A program made the position numbers and the translations under genes. Of a stretch of 64,000 nucleotides of DNA, positions 47,401 to 59,533 are shown in pieces. Location of the stretch: positions 849,580-913,579 of the forward strand of contig CAMXCT020006334.1 of the NCBI GenBank assembly GCA_947184155.2, in the 5' to 3' direction. This DNA comes from Cladocopium goreaui (Eukaryota; Sar; Dinophyceae; Suessiales; Symbiodiniaceae). The notes beneath the pieces are model-generated. The model did not search any database. It saw only the letters and a program-made list of their open reading frames with translations, and had not been told where the DNA came from. The stretch's first letter is position 1. Every line of letters begins with the position of its first letter.

Positions 47401-48953
47401 ACAGGCTCGGACTCGTCTGGAAGTCTGTCAGGTTCCTCAGCAATGCCAGCAAACAAAGCTTCTTCGGCAGCTGATGTCTGAGTGGGTCCTGTAGCATCAG
47501 TGCCTTCTTCCACATCAGCAAGGCCAACATGATGGGCATGTGCTTCAACAGATTCTGCAGCAGCAACTTCTGCAGCACCATCAGCAACCAACGCCCCACT
47601 GCCACCTGCTGGAGCAGCAGGTACAGGCGTCACAGGCCGTTTGAATTTGGACCAAAAGTTCCGGTAGGCAGGCACCCACATTCTCTAAATCCTTCTGGGT
47701 TGAGTCAGAGCCATCCACAAGAGGCCGTTTGCAAGATTCACTGGCTGGTGGTGGGGAAGCTGGTGAATGGCCCTGCTGTGACTTGACAAGATTCTCCATA
47801 AAGTCACCCAGGCATGCTGGGTTTGCCAGGAACACCGGGTTCTGCGCCAATTGCATCATCGCATCATGAACCTGAAGGCTGAATGTAAGAAAGAAACACT
47901 CCCTAGCATCAAACCTTCAAGAACTGTGTGAGTACAATGCTGATTGCAATGGCAAAGGTTGACTTGACACAAAAAAGAAACCTATGAAAATTCACAACAG
48001 CAGCTTTGTATTCAATATATACAAAACCAAACATGATCACTGGGTGGCTATATAGTTCGGTATAACCCCCATTATATTCATGTACTGTTAATTCTCTCCC
48101 AGGTATATACCAATTTTATCGAAAGAAACAAGTAGTTTGGCCAAGATGCATTCGGTGGGCAGGCCAATGCAGGCATTGGAACAACCTTCGAGGGCATCGC
48201 TGGCAGAGGCGGCAGCTCTGGAGGGGGCATAGCCTCGAAGCAGCATGTTGGTCATTAATATAATGTACCCCGCTTGCTATCAGATTGTAGTTTCTTGGAG
48301 TAGCAGCAACACACATCGACCACAATTATCACTGCATGTATTGTCTAAGGGCTATATGTTGAGTATATATATATAGCATTATTTTCAATATATGCATATA
48401 TATATGATATGTTATATTATATAATTGAAGTAGTTATATATAGTTGACCAAGGAGCAGCTAAGGGTTCAGGGACAGCTTCATTTGGTAGTGTCTCTGCAT
48501 CTTCCAAGGCCACAGTAAGCGGTCCACCTGCCCCAGCATATGATTGGCTTGTCTAGGGCTAGGTCAAGGAAACCCCTGTGGCAGTGGGTTGTGTTGTTAC
48601 ATGTATTGTGTTGCTACCTGGCCTGGGGACTCGTCCATGTGTGTATCGGCAGTCACCACAGCATTAGGTTCAGCAGAAGGTGTCCCAACATCTCCAAACA
48701 AGTCAACTGGCTCAACTGGCTGAACTGGCTGAACTGGTTCAACTGGCTCAACTGGGGCAACTGGTGTTGTCTCTGAACCAGAAACAGTTGAGGGTGTAGT
48801 CACAGACATGTGCCGCTTGGGATCAGGGGTCACTGTGCTCACAGAACCAGGGTTGGGACTCTTCTTCAATGGTCGCTTCGAAGCCATAGGTGGCGGTGTT
48901 GCCAATAGTGCCAATGCCCGTCTCCTTGTTCCAGCTTCCAGTGCGTTGTCCAT
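44500..48953 (-). CDS. Multi-exon gene, unknown P/V/A-rich protein
   Basis: Not recognised. The start is the ATG at 48953 (MDNALEAGTRRRALALLATP), followed by a basic segment (SKRPLKKSPNPG) and a valine-proline repeat (VEPVEPVQPVQPVEPV). Further - strand exons: about 48525-48440, 48240-48170, 47866-47690 (MQLAQNPVFLANPACLGDFM), 47675-46760 (a long A/P/E/S-rich exon, donor GTGACC), about 46620-46570 (KWKEIKAKGALNKLVVLPEQ), 46150-46030 (LCSEDLLKKYHQNLALVDG), 45895-45825, 45725-45590 (RVTQSVEIAKEAAIDNAH), 45480-45110, 44930-44800 (MNWPRPEAMKTAALSDVETH) and 44672-44500, ending in a lysine/alanine tail (KAKSKAKAKAKG) and TGA. Around 47680 two frames abut without room for a normal intron, so a frameshift or an unusual border is likely there. 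It lies between the methyltransferase-like and Y-x-DED genes, same strand. Confidence 0.45.
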
Positions 48954-49234
48954 TGCCTAAGTTGTTGTGCCAGTTAGCTGTCATGGTGTCACATTAAGTA
49001 ATGTTTAAGAAAACTATCAAAAGACGTTTATACAACATGAGTAATCTGGCACTGCTGAAACTGATTGGGGTTGTTGCCTAAGGGAATTCAAATCATAAAA
49101 GCAATTAGGCCGAGTATCTGCTTGCATATCAGTGTCCAGCGAGTCTTGACTCATGGCTAAACTAGCAAGTCCAAGGTTTTTTCTGATCAGTTTAATGACC
49201 TGGAGCCTGAAAACCTATAGGCAGTTTGGGAAAT

Positions 49235-49394
49235 CACGCAAAATCACGCGAAATCACGCTGATGGTTTTCACATGTGAGTTTTGTTCGTGAATGTCAGTT
49301 CCTGGGGCCTACATTCATAGAAATGTAGGTCCCCAGGGGCTACATTCACATGTGAACCCTCCTGTTTTTCACGCAAAATCACGCGAAATCACGC
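49235..49394. mobile_element. Foldback unit between 25-bp direct repeats
   Basis: Identical 25-base direct repeats (starting CACGCAAAATCACGCG) at 49235-49259 and 49370-49394 enclose about 110 bases. The enclosed part has TTCACATGTGA near both ends and an inner hairpin, GGGGCCTACATTCATAG against AATGTAGGTCCCC. It may be a small insertion with a long target duplication, or an insertion into a pre-existing CACGC-type array. Confidence 0.65.
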
Positions 49395-49592
49395 GGCATC
49401 ACGGCCATCCTGTGAAGGCCTATTGGTGGCAGCCATATGTTTCTGGCATGTCAGGAACCCCAGAAGTGGCAAATGGGAGGCAGCATGTAGCATATATCGC
49501 ACTTTCAAACACCTAATTAGGTTAATATATAATTTCCAATCACCTCCCGGCATCTGGAGATTTAATTACAAATTTGAGAAATGATGCATGCA

Positions 49593-50100
49593 TCACAAAG
49601 GTAAATTATTGGAAGGTACAAAGCGACCAGCTGCAGCTTCTTGTTTTAAGAAGTCCCTCAGCTCACCAAGTTCTGCATGTTTCCAATCAAAAGGTGGCAC
49701 CTGAGCAACAACACGAATGCCAATGTTAAGACAATACGTCCATAAATATGCTGGCACACAATCAACTCGATGATCATGTTTGTGCAATAAATAGCTAACA
49801 TGTAGGCATGTTGTGACTTGAATCTAATTGAACCAGGGTACCAGTGGACTCATGGATGCAAGATCAGCAGCTGATATCGGCATATCGAGTTCAGGTAGAA
49901 CACCACGGTCCTTGGAGAAACTTCTTGGGGCACTGCATCATCAAGGAACTCTGGCAATAATTGCTGACACATGCTATGATTGTGCTGCACACTACAGCAC
50001 CACCCAGAAGCCCGGCAAACTGTGCCAGCAGTTGGTGCAATTTGAACTATGTGGCCACCTGGACATCAACAAGATGCTGATTCTCATGAAATGCATTTAA
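49593..50100 (-). CDS. Possible exons between two - strand genes
   Basis: A segment at about 49710-49610 follows a good acceptor (GTTGCTCAG) and reads VPPFDWKHAELGELRDFLKQ. A second piece near 49830-49965 gives a weaker - strand reading (LPELDMPISAADLASMSPL); the + strand frame there is also open. These could be the 3' end of the methyltransferase-like gene or a separate short gene. Confidence 0.3.
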
Positions 50101-50402
50101 GAATATATATATAATATATATATATATATATTTATATTATATATATAGTAATATATACATATATATATACCGCTGAACATACATACATATATATATGTGT
50201 TGACATTCAATATACATTTTTTGGTATATTATTATAGTTAAGTTATACGTACACATATTATATATTATTTTATAATATATATATATTAATAAGATATATA
50301 GTACTGTATATATATATATATACATATTATTATAATTTATAATTAGATTGTAAGTTATATATATATATATATTATTAAATATTATTATATAATATATTAC
50401 TG
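50101..50402. repeat. Intronic (TA)n-rich tract
   Basis: Nearly 300 bases of TATATA with interruptions, one of the longest of the many (TA)n tracts that mark introns and spacers here (others at about 41477-41540, 45915-46020 and 62400-62510). Confidence 0.85.
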
Positions 50403-50429
50403 TATGACGTAAATCATAATTCCAACTGC

Positions 50430-53400
50430 CAGGTTGCCATATATTCAATATGACGGCTGGCAATCCACTCAGCAAATAGTTGGGGATATTCAGCTGATCG
50501 TCGAAGAGATGGCCCACCACTCCTGGGTACAAGGGGAAGAAGAAACATACAGTGTGGGCACTGTGAGTCACTATGAAATCGAAAAGAAACCAGTGATAAT
50601 ATCTTCAAAATCCAATCACCTAAGCCCCCCACACTCTGTTGTTGCCTGATCTATCGATGTACTTGTTGACCATTTTCACAGTGCTATCACCAGCATAGCA
50701 AGGTAGGGCATCCTTTAAGTCCTTTGACATCTTGGATTCAAGGTTGTCAATCCATTTCCTCAGAGCAAATGAGCAGGCCGCAGGCTGGTTTAGTTCAATC
50801 CAATCCCTGTTAGTGTCCAGACCATGATCCAATTGCAGCAGTACCTTGACATATATCAATATGCGCATATATTGAGCATCCAACGGGCTTCCCAGTAGCC
50901 ACGAAGGTTTAGGACTCTGGTGTCCATACAAGCCCATCCAACTTGGTTGTCCGGGATGGTTAAACTGTTACACAAAGCAACACCAACACACAGATCAGCG
51001 CAGAACAGCAGCACTAACTAGAATTGAAGTTTGAGTTCAAAGGTTTTGCATTCATGGCAGACAACTTGATAGTGCTAAATTAAATCAAAACACAATCTTC
51101 GGAAACGAGCTCGTCCGGGTCCATCCCCCATCGCCGCAATGATGTGCTGGACATAGGGGATAACAGCCAGCAAACTCGAGCCCGGCTGTTCTACCTCAGG
51201 TGGGGCAAGAGTGGCTCATTGATGAGGATGCAGACTGCATGGTTCGGAACCCTGGAACCTGAATGATTGTTTATCACTTATACAGTTGGTTCATATTATT
51301 TTACGGGGTGTATATGTATATATATATATATATTATAAACATATATATATGTAATATGGGAATATTAATGATATGCAATATAAGAACAACACTTGCAGTG
51401 CACTCACAGACTTTTTTCATCCACCGTCGAAGCCATATGTTGTGCTGTCATGACGGCGAAGTTCGGTTGCCACCCAATCGCATCATGAGTTCTGTGTAGG
51501 GATCCTGCACTTGCACCTCTTCATAGACATCATCTTCCATATCATTGGCATCACGTTGTTCAGCAAATTGCTGAGCAATGACATGACCAGGTGGTGGGCA
51601 CGTCGGGGGGGCTGGAACCTTTTCTGCTTCTGCTCCGGGATGCACTGGGCTGACCCTTGGTGGTACAGGCATGGCCTTGGGCTGTGGTGGAGGCATGGAC
51701 TTGGGCGGTGGCACTACATGTCCTTTTTTGGGTTTCATGGCATCATCAGAGCCACCCTCCTCATCATCATCATCATCTTCACCATTGTCTTTTTGGGAAC
51801 CTTCTGGATTACCGGATTGTCCACATTGTCCATAGTAACCGGCCATCCAGGTTTCCCATTCATTCCCAGTCCATGGACCTGCATTCCATGATTGCCAGTC
51901 CTCAATGGTCCACGGTCCTTGATTCCAGCGTGACCAGTCTTCGGTGCTCCATTGTTCTTCATTGTTGTTAGATGTTGCTGGTCCTCTCCAAGAGACACTT
52001 TCAAAGATGACACCACCTCCATGATGATGGCTATCCTCCTCCTGGTTGTCGGTGTTGTTGGTGTCGTCGTTTCTGTTCCATGGTGGCGGTGATGGCGATG
52101 GATATGGTGTGTCCGGTGGTGCTTCTTTGGGTGGTGGTAATGGTGGTGGTGGTAGAGGAGGCCGAGGTCCAGCTGTCATCGGGATATATGGCATCGGCAC
52201 CCTGATGTAGACAGCGTTTTTCTGAACTCCTTGTCCAAGCGTTGAGGCAATGAAAGAAGGAGGAGGTGTGTCGTAAGTCTTGAAGCCAATATAGCCCGAG
52301 TTGAAGAGGTCGTTGTTCAAGGTCGGAGGCTTCATTCTGGCCTTCAACCATTGAAGTTCCCACGCCTGTCTCTGTACCACAGGTCCGCACCACCAAGACA
52401 AGTGGTTGTGGTGGGGATTCTCAATCCCTTGATGAGGTGGCGTCTCATCCCCCTGCAGTTCCATGGTGGCCTCAGCCTGTGGTGCAGCTGCATGTGCATC
52501 ATCGAATGATGGGCGGCTGCCTGAAGCCAATGGTTTTTCTTCTGCTTCTGCTCCTTCTTTGTCAGGTGGGGTTGGCACTCCATCCACGAAACCAGGCTGA
52601 TCTCTGATCTCTGTTTTTTGCCTCTTGCGTTCTGGTTCAGTCTCATCTTTGTGCTCCTGCTGGCCATCCAGTGTCTCCATATGATGCCCTTGATCCCGAT
52701 CCTGCGTTGAAGGTTGACTCTTGGAGTCTGTGTTGCCCTTCTCCACCTCATTTGTCGAAGATTTACCCTTGGAGCCCTTGTTGCCCTTCTCCACCTCCTT
52801 TGTCGAAGATTGACTCTTGGAGTCGTCCTTGTTGCCCTTCTCCACCTCCTTTGTCGAAGATTGACTCTTGGAGTCCTTGTTGCCCTTCTCCACATCCTTT
52901 GTCGAAGGTTGACTCTTGGAGTCCTTGCTGCCCTTCTCCACGTCTTTTGTCGAAGATCGACTCTTGGAGTCCTGTTTCTCTTTCTCCAATGCATCATCTT
53001 GCACTGAAGCTGGTTTCTGGGAGACCTTTTTGACCTTGTCCTTGTCCTTGCCAACGTTTTTTTTTCCTTGTCCCGTGTTTTCTTTTCCTTTTTCAGTGCC
53101 CCACTAGTACTGCCATGTTTCTTGCCGCCTCTCTGCTGTGAAGGTGATGTTGAGCTCTTTGCCATGATGCACACTAGTGCACAGCACAGGGTGAACAGTT
53201 TGAAAACACACACCAAAAAAACTGACTAGTTCATGATAGTGTTCATGATAGTGCTGGAGTGTCTGGTTTGCTGGTGCTGATGATGTTGTTGCTGCTATGT
53301 AAACTGTGTATTCTGGTTCAGGCTGATGCTTTCCGATGAATCTAGATATAACATAATGATATTATATATATACTATTTATTGCATGGACCACAGCATGTG

Positions 53401-54400
53401 TGCCTTCACACAACCGATGCGCACCCTGATCCCTATAGATTTGATCTGTTCACATGGCTACATGTCCCGCATACACATAGGGGTCAGCAACAGTATATGT
53501 ATCGTTTCAACCGATGTATGTCATGTCCACCCCAGACCCTCTTAGCTGCCAAGCTGCCGTGAAGAACACGTTGATAGAAATGCATATCAGCAGTATTAGG
53601 CTGAATCGAGCTATCAGCAGATTGGAAACCTGCACCAGTACTTGGCCTCAGCTCACAACACCAGCTACAATCAATGTAATTATGTTGAGTCCATGCACCG
53701 AATACATAGCAAGAATCAGCACAAGCTTGAGGTATATGGGAACAATAATATATTGAATCCAAGCCACCTGGATGCCCCATGTAGCACAAGTGCCTATAGT
53801 GGGTCCCCGAGGACATGAAGATGAACCTTAGATGAATTTGTCTTCAGGATACAGTTACAAGTTGTTTGTTATATGCATGTGCAGCAGCTGAAGTAGTGTT
53901 TGTAGTTGTGGCCACACTGCATGTAGGAGGCATGTTACTTTCGCTTGCAACTAAAACAAGACCAAGAAACCCATTGCATGGATGGCCTGCATGAAGAAGT
54001 CCCCCACTCTTGATCCGCAGGCAATCCCTGATAGATACCACCAGCCCCTGTAGCGTAGTAAGGTCATTTTGAGCACCAGGACGATGCTCTTTGTCAAACC
54101 ACTGCCTTGGAAGGGATTGGGCTAGCACTCAAAGCAACAACACCATATCTGATATACATACTATATTCAGATCAACCACACAGAGACCAAGTAAGAACCC
54201 AACGTAGGTCTGCCTCGCCGACCTAAGGATCCAATATATCAATATGAAATTCATGCATACATACATATTGATCATACATATCATGTTGAAGTGGCACTGA
54301 GCAAACCAGGAGCCTGACGGAATTCCTTATAGAGGGTTCCACATCCACTGAACATTTCGTAGAAATCAGTGTCCTGAGCAGGTGTACCGGTTTTCAAGGT
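50430..54400 (-). CDS. Second methyltransferase-like gene, split over seven exons
   Basis: Exons in order from the right: 54375-54300 (DFYEMFSGCGTLYKEFRQAP, a motif I-like FSGCG), about 54110-53990 (HRPGAQNDLTTLQGLVVS, then LLHAGHPCNGF with the P-C of motif IV), about 53760-53690 (YLKLVLILAMYS, before a GTGCAT donor), about 51190-51090 (VEQPGSSLLAVIPYVQHI), 50940-50870 (WMGLYGHQSPKPSWLL), about 50830-50650 (KMVNKYIDRSGNNR, donor GTGTGG) and 50540-50430 (AEYPQLFAEWIASRH). The order FSGCG, P-C, EQPGSS, YG-x2-PK, YP-x2-F matches the fold of the gene 5 protein and, from memory, a dinoflagellate repeat family. Ordinary C5 methyltransferases have ENV where this has EQP. The gap between the third and fourth exons is about 2.5 kb and contains another ORF. 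Activity is unproven. Confidence 0.6.
51448..53165 (-). CDS. K/S-repeat and proline-rich ORF nested in a methyltransferase intron, with frame break
   Basis: Start ATG at 53165 (MAKSSTSPSQQRGGKKHGST). The frame continues as a K/E/D-rich stretch, then must shift one base at a run of nine A (+ strand T run 53057-53065) to enter the long frame ending at 51448. After the shift come five or so repeats of a 16-17 residue unit with DSKSQ(P/S)STK(D/E)VEKG (about 52990-52700), an acidic/Q linker, then proline-rich and W-rich segments (WSTEDWSRWNQGPWTIEDWQ) and a DE-rich stretch. It looks like a disordered, charged protein. No family is recognised. It has its own start codon and lies between the exons coding LVLILAMYS and VEQPGSS on the same strand. 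The break may be an assembly error in the homopolymer, programmed slippage or real decay. Confidence 0.55.
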
Positions 54401-54616
54401 AAGGTTCAATCTAGATAATTATGCATTCATGCCTGCTTGCTGATGAGTTTCACGGAACAACACTTCTCCATTCAAGGCCGCAGTTTGGCATATCCAGTCA
54501 CAAAGATGCACCCTCAGATCCAATGTTGAAACATTGACATATAAATATGTATATAAATAGGTCATGCAAGGATATTGATAGTCATGTCATCCCAACTGCT
54601 CCTATGATGAAAAGCC

Positions 54617-57600
54617 TACAGGGTTGTGTGGATTCTGCAACCAAGACGCAAAATAGGAGGACCTCCTAGAAGTAAAATTGTTGCTGCAGCACGTGCGCTG
54701 AGGTTGGCAGGAACCGATGGCCGCCCTTCCATGGCTGCCAGGGCTACCCAGCTACAGTCGATGGGACACTGGTTTAAGTCAGAATCCAGGGTGACATAAT
54801 ATATATATATATATACATAATTATATATATATGTTTAAAAAAATATTCATTCACTTATTATTAATGTATCAAGTACGTTATCATTATATATATATAATAG
54901 TATTATATATATGTGCTCAGATTTTGCCATAAGCTTAAGAAATATGGTTAGCAAGTGATGCTTGTGTTTCTTCAGTAGTGTCTATGCGATCTGAATTCAT
55001 CAATGTTGTTTTCAAGGCTGGGGTTGGGCCAGCAGCTTTGAAAGTATCAAGACATCAGGCCATCACTGTACAAGTACAATCACCAGCAGTGTTCATTACT
55101 GGTTCGAAAAACCAACCACGCAATATTGCCACCTGACACTGTTCAACATTTTTTCCCCAAAACATCGACTGCTGCAATCCTAATTGGTCAGCAGCTAAGC
55201 TAAGCTCCAATTCTGACCCAGATCCCAAACGTTCAAACCATGAGATTATATTATTTATATATATATATACCTTTTGAGAATATTTTGAGGAAACAAGTAA
55301 CGATCACTAATCATGCATTCGACTTTGCTTTCCCAGGTCAGTTGCACAACACATCATTGCAGCGTGTGGAAATCACACACTCGTACGCTGGAAAACCTTC
55401 AGCTGCTATGTACTTTGTACTTTCCATTCAAACATTTTTGGTAGCAACTTGCTTTGCAAGGGACCAGCTGTTCTCAATGCCACCACGTTTTTTGAAAGTG
55501 ACCGTGACACCACTAGCACCATTGCAACTCAACCCGGACCCAGCAGGGATTTGCTCAGGAGAGCAGCCATAGATATAGAAGGATTTGGCATGCCACCTCA
55601 GGGAACAGTTATGTAAGCAGGGTGTTGGTGGTGTTGTATAATGTTGTATAGTCAATGCAGTGCAGTGATGCATCTAAGCTACAGCTGCTCAACTACCAAA
55701 GACCCCTTCCATGATGATGTCACATGTTGTCTAAAGTTTAAAGCTGACAAGCAACAACACGCCAATGGCACACCGTTTCTCGTCAGCAGGCAATGTGAAG
55801 GATTTGCGGGATCCATCGAAATCTGCAGGGATAGGGATGCCAGCCTCCTTCAGCAAGGTCTCCTGCAAAGACAATAAACACAATGAACTTGTTGATACTG
55901 ATGGGGGTCTTAACACCAAGAAATAAAAAAACACATATGTATTTTTGTACACCATCAATCCTGTGCTTTCCAAGCAGTTTTCACTGCTTCGTCGTCTGCT
56001 GCTTTGGCTGCTGTATCTTTTTTAGTTTTACGCTTGCGAGGGCCTCCCTTGTTTGGTGTGGTCTGGTCTTCTGCCTTTCGTTTTGCTGGATCCTCAGTCG
56101 AATCCTCACCTTTGTCCATGGATTCCTTGGAGGGAGTTGCAGGTTGCTTTGCATCACCATCATCCTTGCTGCCTGTGTCATCTGGCTTGTTGTCCTGTGC
56201 AGTGCTGCTGGCTGCTGTGCTTTGCTCTGGTTTCTCTGCATTTTCGGCTTTGGCTGTTTTTTTTCTAGGTCTACCCCTTGCTTTGGGCTTTGGGTCTTCA
56301 GCATTATCTGTTGCATGCTCTGGCTGCTTGCCCCTGGCTCGGATCGCTCTTTTCACCTGTGCAGCTGTGTGCAACCAGACTGTCTCAAGCAGCTTCCATC
56401 AAACACTAATATTATCGATGTACAAACATATATAATGATGTCTGAAGTACATGCTGATCCCACCTTGGCCTGAGCCTTGATTAGATCGTCATCTACTCCT
56501 TCAGCTCCACCATCAACAGAAAGACATAGGCTGCTCACTTGCTCCTTCACACAGATGAGGCTTACTTGACAGAATTGTCACTAGAGTCACTAGATGATAT
56601 TATGCGCAGGGTATAAAATTATAATATATATTATATTAATTACAAACATAGTTGCATCGAAGTTGACATATATATATATAAGATTTGTGTAGCCCCCACT
56701 GGAAGTATTAATTAAATAGCAGCGATACCCCACCTCCAGTGACTTGTCCACCGATGTCACCCCACAAAGCAAGGGTTTGGATTCCTCGCCAAGCAAATCA
56801 AATAATGGTTGGCTGAGGCTCCTTAGACATGATGCAGTATGACTAGAAGGCCTTCATGGCCTGCCGGCGATCTTCTGGGACTTCAGGGTGAATATCCTGC
56901 CAGGGAGTGTTAGTTATGTCTTAAGTTGTTTCTTATATATGTTTGTTCTTTTCGGTATTCTGACAAAATGTAATATTCAGCATGACTCAATTCACTGAAT
57001 GCACCTGATTGGGCATCACATCTCCATCAATTGGCAACGTGTCTTGTTGGTCAGGATGAGGAAATAGAACCTCCCAGATCACGAGAATATGAGGACAAAA
57101 TATAGCTAGAGTGATTGTGTTTTTTTTGTGACTGCTTGTTCTCAGTAATATACCTAGCCTTCTTCACCTCGGGCTCCGCAGTGCTTGACATGGACTCTTC
57201 AGAGCTAGCTGCATCCGGCTCCTTCCACACAATATTAATGTTCTAGTGATTCAAGTGCATCGCAAACCAGCAGAGATATATATATATATATATCAACATA
57301 TTCATATATGATATATATATATATAGTTCCACCTGCAGCGCCGCTTGGGCTTCGCATTCGAGACGGCCATCCACATCACCTACCAGGGTAAGCCAGCAGA
57401 TAATATTGAGAAAATCAACTATGTAATAAAACATGTATGCCAGCACATTGTACAAGTACGGTACCTTCACCAGCTTCAGCTAAGGCTGCCCGTATGGTCT
57501 TCTTGATCAGGATCACTGCTTTTCGCCTGGGAAAAAATATCAAAGCTATTAAATTACTATATATATATATATATTGCAACCATGTTTACATACCCCGATA

Positions 57601-58720
57601 TAATCAACACATCGATGCCTTGAACCCTCTGATCGTGATGCCAACGTCAGGCCATGGATGGCGAGTCCACGGGCATGTCCAGCAGTGAGGGAAGCCCATC
57701 CCTGCACATTAATGTCAATTGAAATTGAAAACAAAACGCATCTTTTGACAACATCATCGACGAACACAAAACAATCAACATATTGAGTACACACACTCAG
57801 AGAGAACAGGCCTTGACAGCCTTTTTGATGGTTCTCGGTGGAAAGAATCCATATCGCATAGCACATAGGTAAAACACTGCCTCGCAGGATGAGTTACAAA
57901 GCTGCAGAGATGAAGCAAAAACAGTGGTGTCAGTGCTCAGGAGTGGTGAAAGATCATATCAGGGACTAATTTTCCTGCCTTGAACTTTGAAAATGTAGGT
58001 ACTCCAATAGGTGCGAAGGTTGCGAAGAACTCCACAAGAAAGTGCCAGTTGTACTCCAACTTAGTCACAGCAATGTATGTTTTGTTTGATAATTTTGGCC
58101 CATTCGATGCTTAGCATTTTGTATTCAAGCAATTTATAGTATCTTGGTCGCACAAATCATTGTAATATATATTAAAATTATATAAATATATATATATATT
58201 TTGTATATATGCTGATTGCACAATGCAGCTGGGAACATTGATCTGAGAGTTGCACAGCCTCTACACTCTGGGTCCCATTGGAGTCAAGATCAAAAACCCT
58301 CTTGTCCTGCATCCACAAACTCAGACCCCAATTCAGACACCAATTCAAAATATAGATCTTATCGGTCAACAAATTTTGTAAAGTTATTCACTCGACCCTT
58401 TCTGTAAAACAGTAAAGATTCCACAGTCCTTGGAGTCCCTGATGTCTGCAATCCTGGAAGGTGACCCCTGAAGCCATGCAACCATCACATCCTCCAAGAG
58501 CAACAACATAGGATCCCTTCCATGCCGCTTTACCTGAGAATGAAAACATAAGCAATGAACACGCAAGAAGGTTAGCATATCATTATACTTTAGTTGGCTT
58601 CAGGTGAAAAATGAGAAATGGAAAACCTGCAAACAAGCAGCAAACGGGGCGGCAGCTGCACCCTCATTAGCAAGCACAACCATGGCTTGAAAGCAGCGAC
58701 ACCACTAAGCCAAAATGACT
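54617..58720 (-). CDS. Upstream exons of the second methyltransferase-like gene or a separate gene
   Basis: At least sixteen short - strand coding islands with good acceptors: about 58700-58627 (FQAMVVLANEGAAAAPFAAC), 58535-58412 (acceptor ATTCTCAG; LLLLEDVMVAWLQGSPSRIA), 58318-58215, 58085-57978 (YIAVTKLEYNWHFLVEFFAT), 57903-57791 (AVFYLCAMRYGFFPPRTIKK), 57706-57597 (donor GTATGT), 57529-57463 (AVILIKKTIRAALAEAGE), 57390-57335, 57235-57158, 57105-57005, 56900-56850, 56815-56740, 56565-56465, 56360-55960, 55863-55735 and 54790-54617. The 56.0-56.4 kb exon is lysine/alanine/proline-rich with an AT-hook core, RGRPRKK, and a second basic block GPRKRKTKK, suggesting binding to AT-rich DNA. Otherwise no family is recognised. 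Same strand and spacing suggest they could be the N-terminal half of the methyltransferase-like protein. Confidence 0.45.
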
Positions 58721-58779
58721 TTAAGACAGCTTGACAATAATGTTCAGCAATAATATATATTTGAAATCGATTGGTGATC

Positions 58780-59170
58780 ACTGCGCAAGTTCAAGATGCA
58801 GGGCGGGGGGGAGTTGTGCCTTCTATCACAGTCGATCTGACTGAAGTAGCCGGTTCCGGATTCAGATTGAACCGACCTGGGCAACCAATCATGAGGACAT
58901 ACCCACAACACAAGTAACATGCAATCAGCATATATGCTTTAGTTATATACAAGTACTTTGGTTTGAAATTCTGAGCCCGGGGCAAAGAGCTGATGCTCTC
59001 TCCATCACAACATTGGCGTCTTGGGTGAAGAATCATATTGATATGAACATGTTCTGAGTGTTTTTATGTTAAGAATACATGGAAATTGATGTGAATATAT
59101 ATAGTTTATTGATGAAATAAGCTAAATATTGCTAAACATAATATATAATATATATAATTTAATTTATTTT
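58780..59170. other. Spacer right of the - strand block
   Basis: No coding island with splice signals is supported. AT-rich DNA at 59085-59165 leads into a short member of the CACATGTGA/GTGAATGTAG repeat family at 59171-59215. Confidence 0.45.
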
Positions 59171-59284
59171 TTCACATGTGACTTTCTCTCGTGAATGTAG
59201 CCTCCTGGTGCTACATACCCTTCGTAATTTCCTGGAGCCAACATTGGCATGTAGTGAAATAGTGCTGACAAGGAGTCTCTGGGT

Positions 59285-59470
59285 CAGTTTTTGACGTCCA
59301 ACGTCCATTTCGTGCGAAAGGGTTGCGCGCGACGCTTCAAAGTCGCAATTTTTCCTCAGTTTTTGACGTCCAACGTCCATTTCGTGCGTAAGGGTTGCGC
59401 GGGACACCTCAAAGTCGCAATTTTCCTCAGTTTTTGACGTCCAACGTCCATTTCGTGCGAAAGGGTTGCG
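59285..59470. repeat. Three tandem ~71-bp units
   Basis: Units start CAGTTTTTGACGTCCAACGT at 59285, 59357 and 59428 (spacings 72 and 71). The third is cut short at about 59470. Each contains TTTCGTGCGAAAGGGTTGCG. Confidence 0.9.
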
Positions 59471-59533
59471 TTTCGTGGCGCTCCGGCGGCACCGCCCCCG
59501 CCTTAAGAGAGAATAGAAGAAGAGCGAGAGGAG

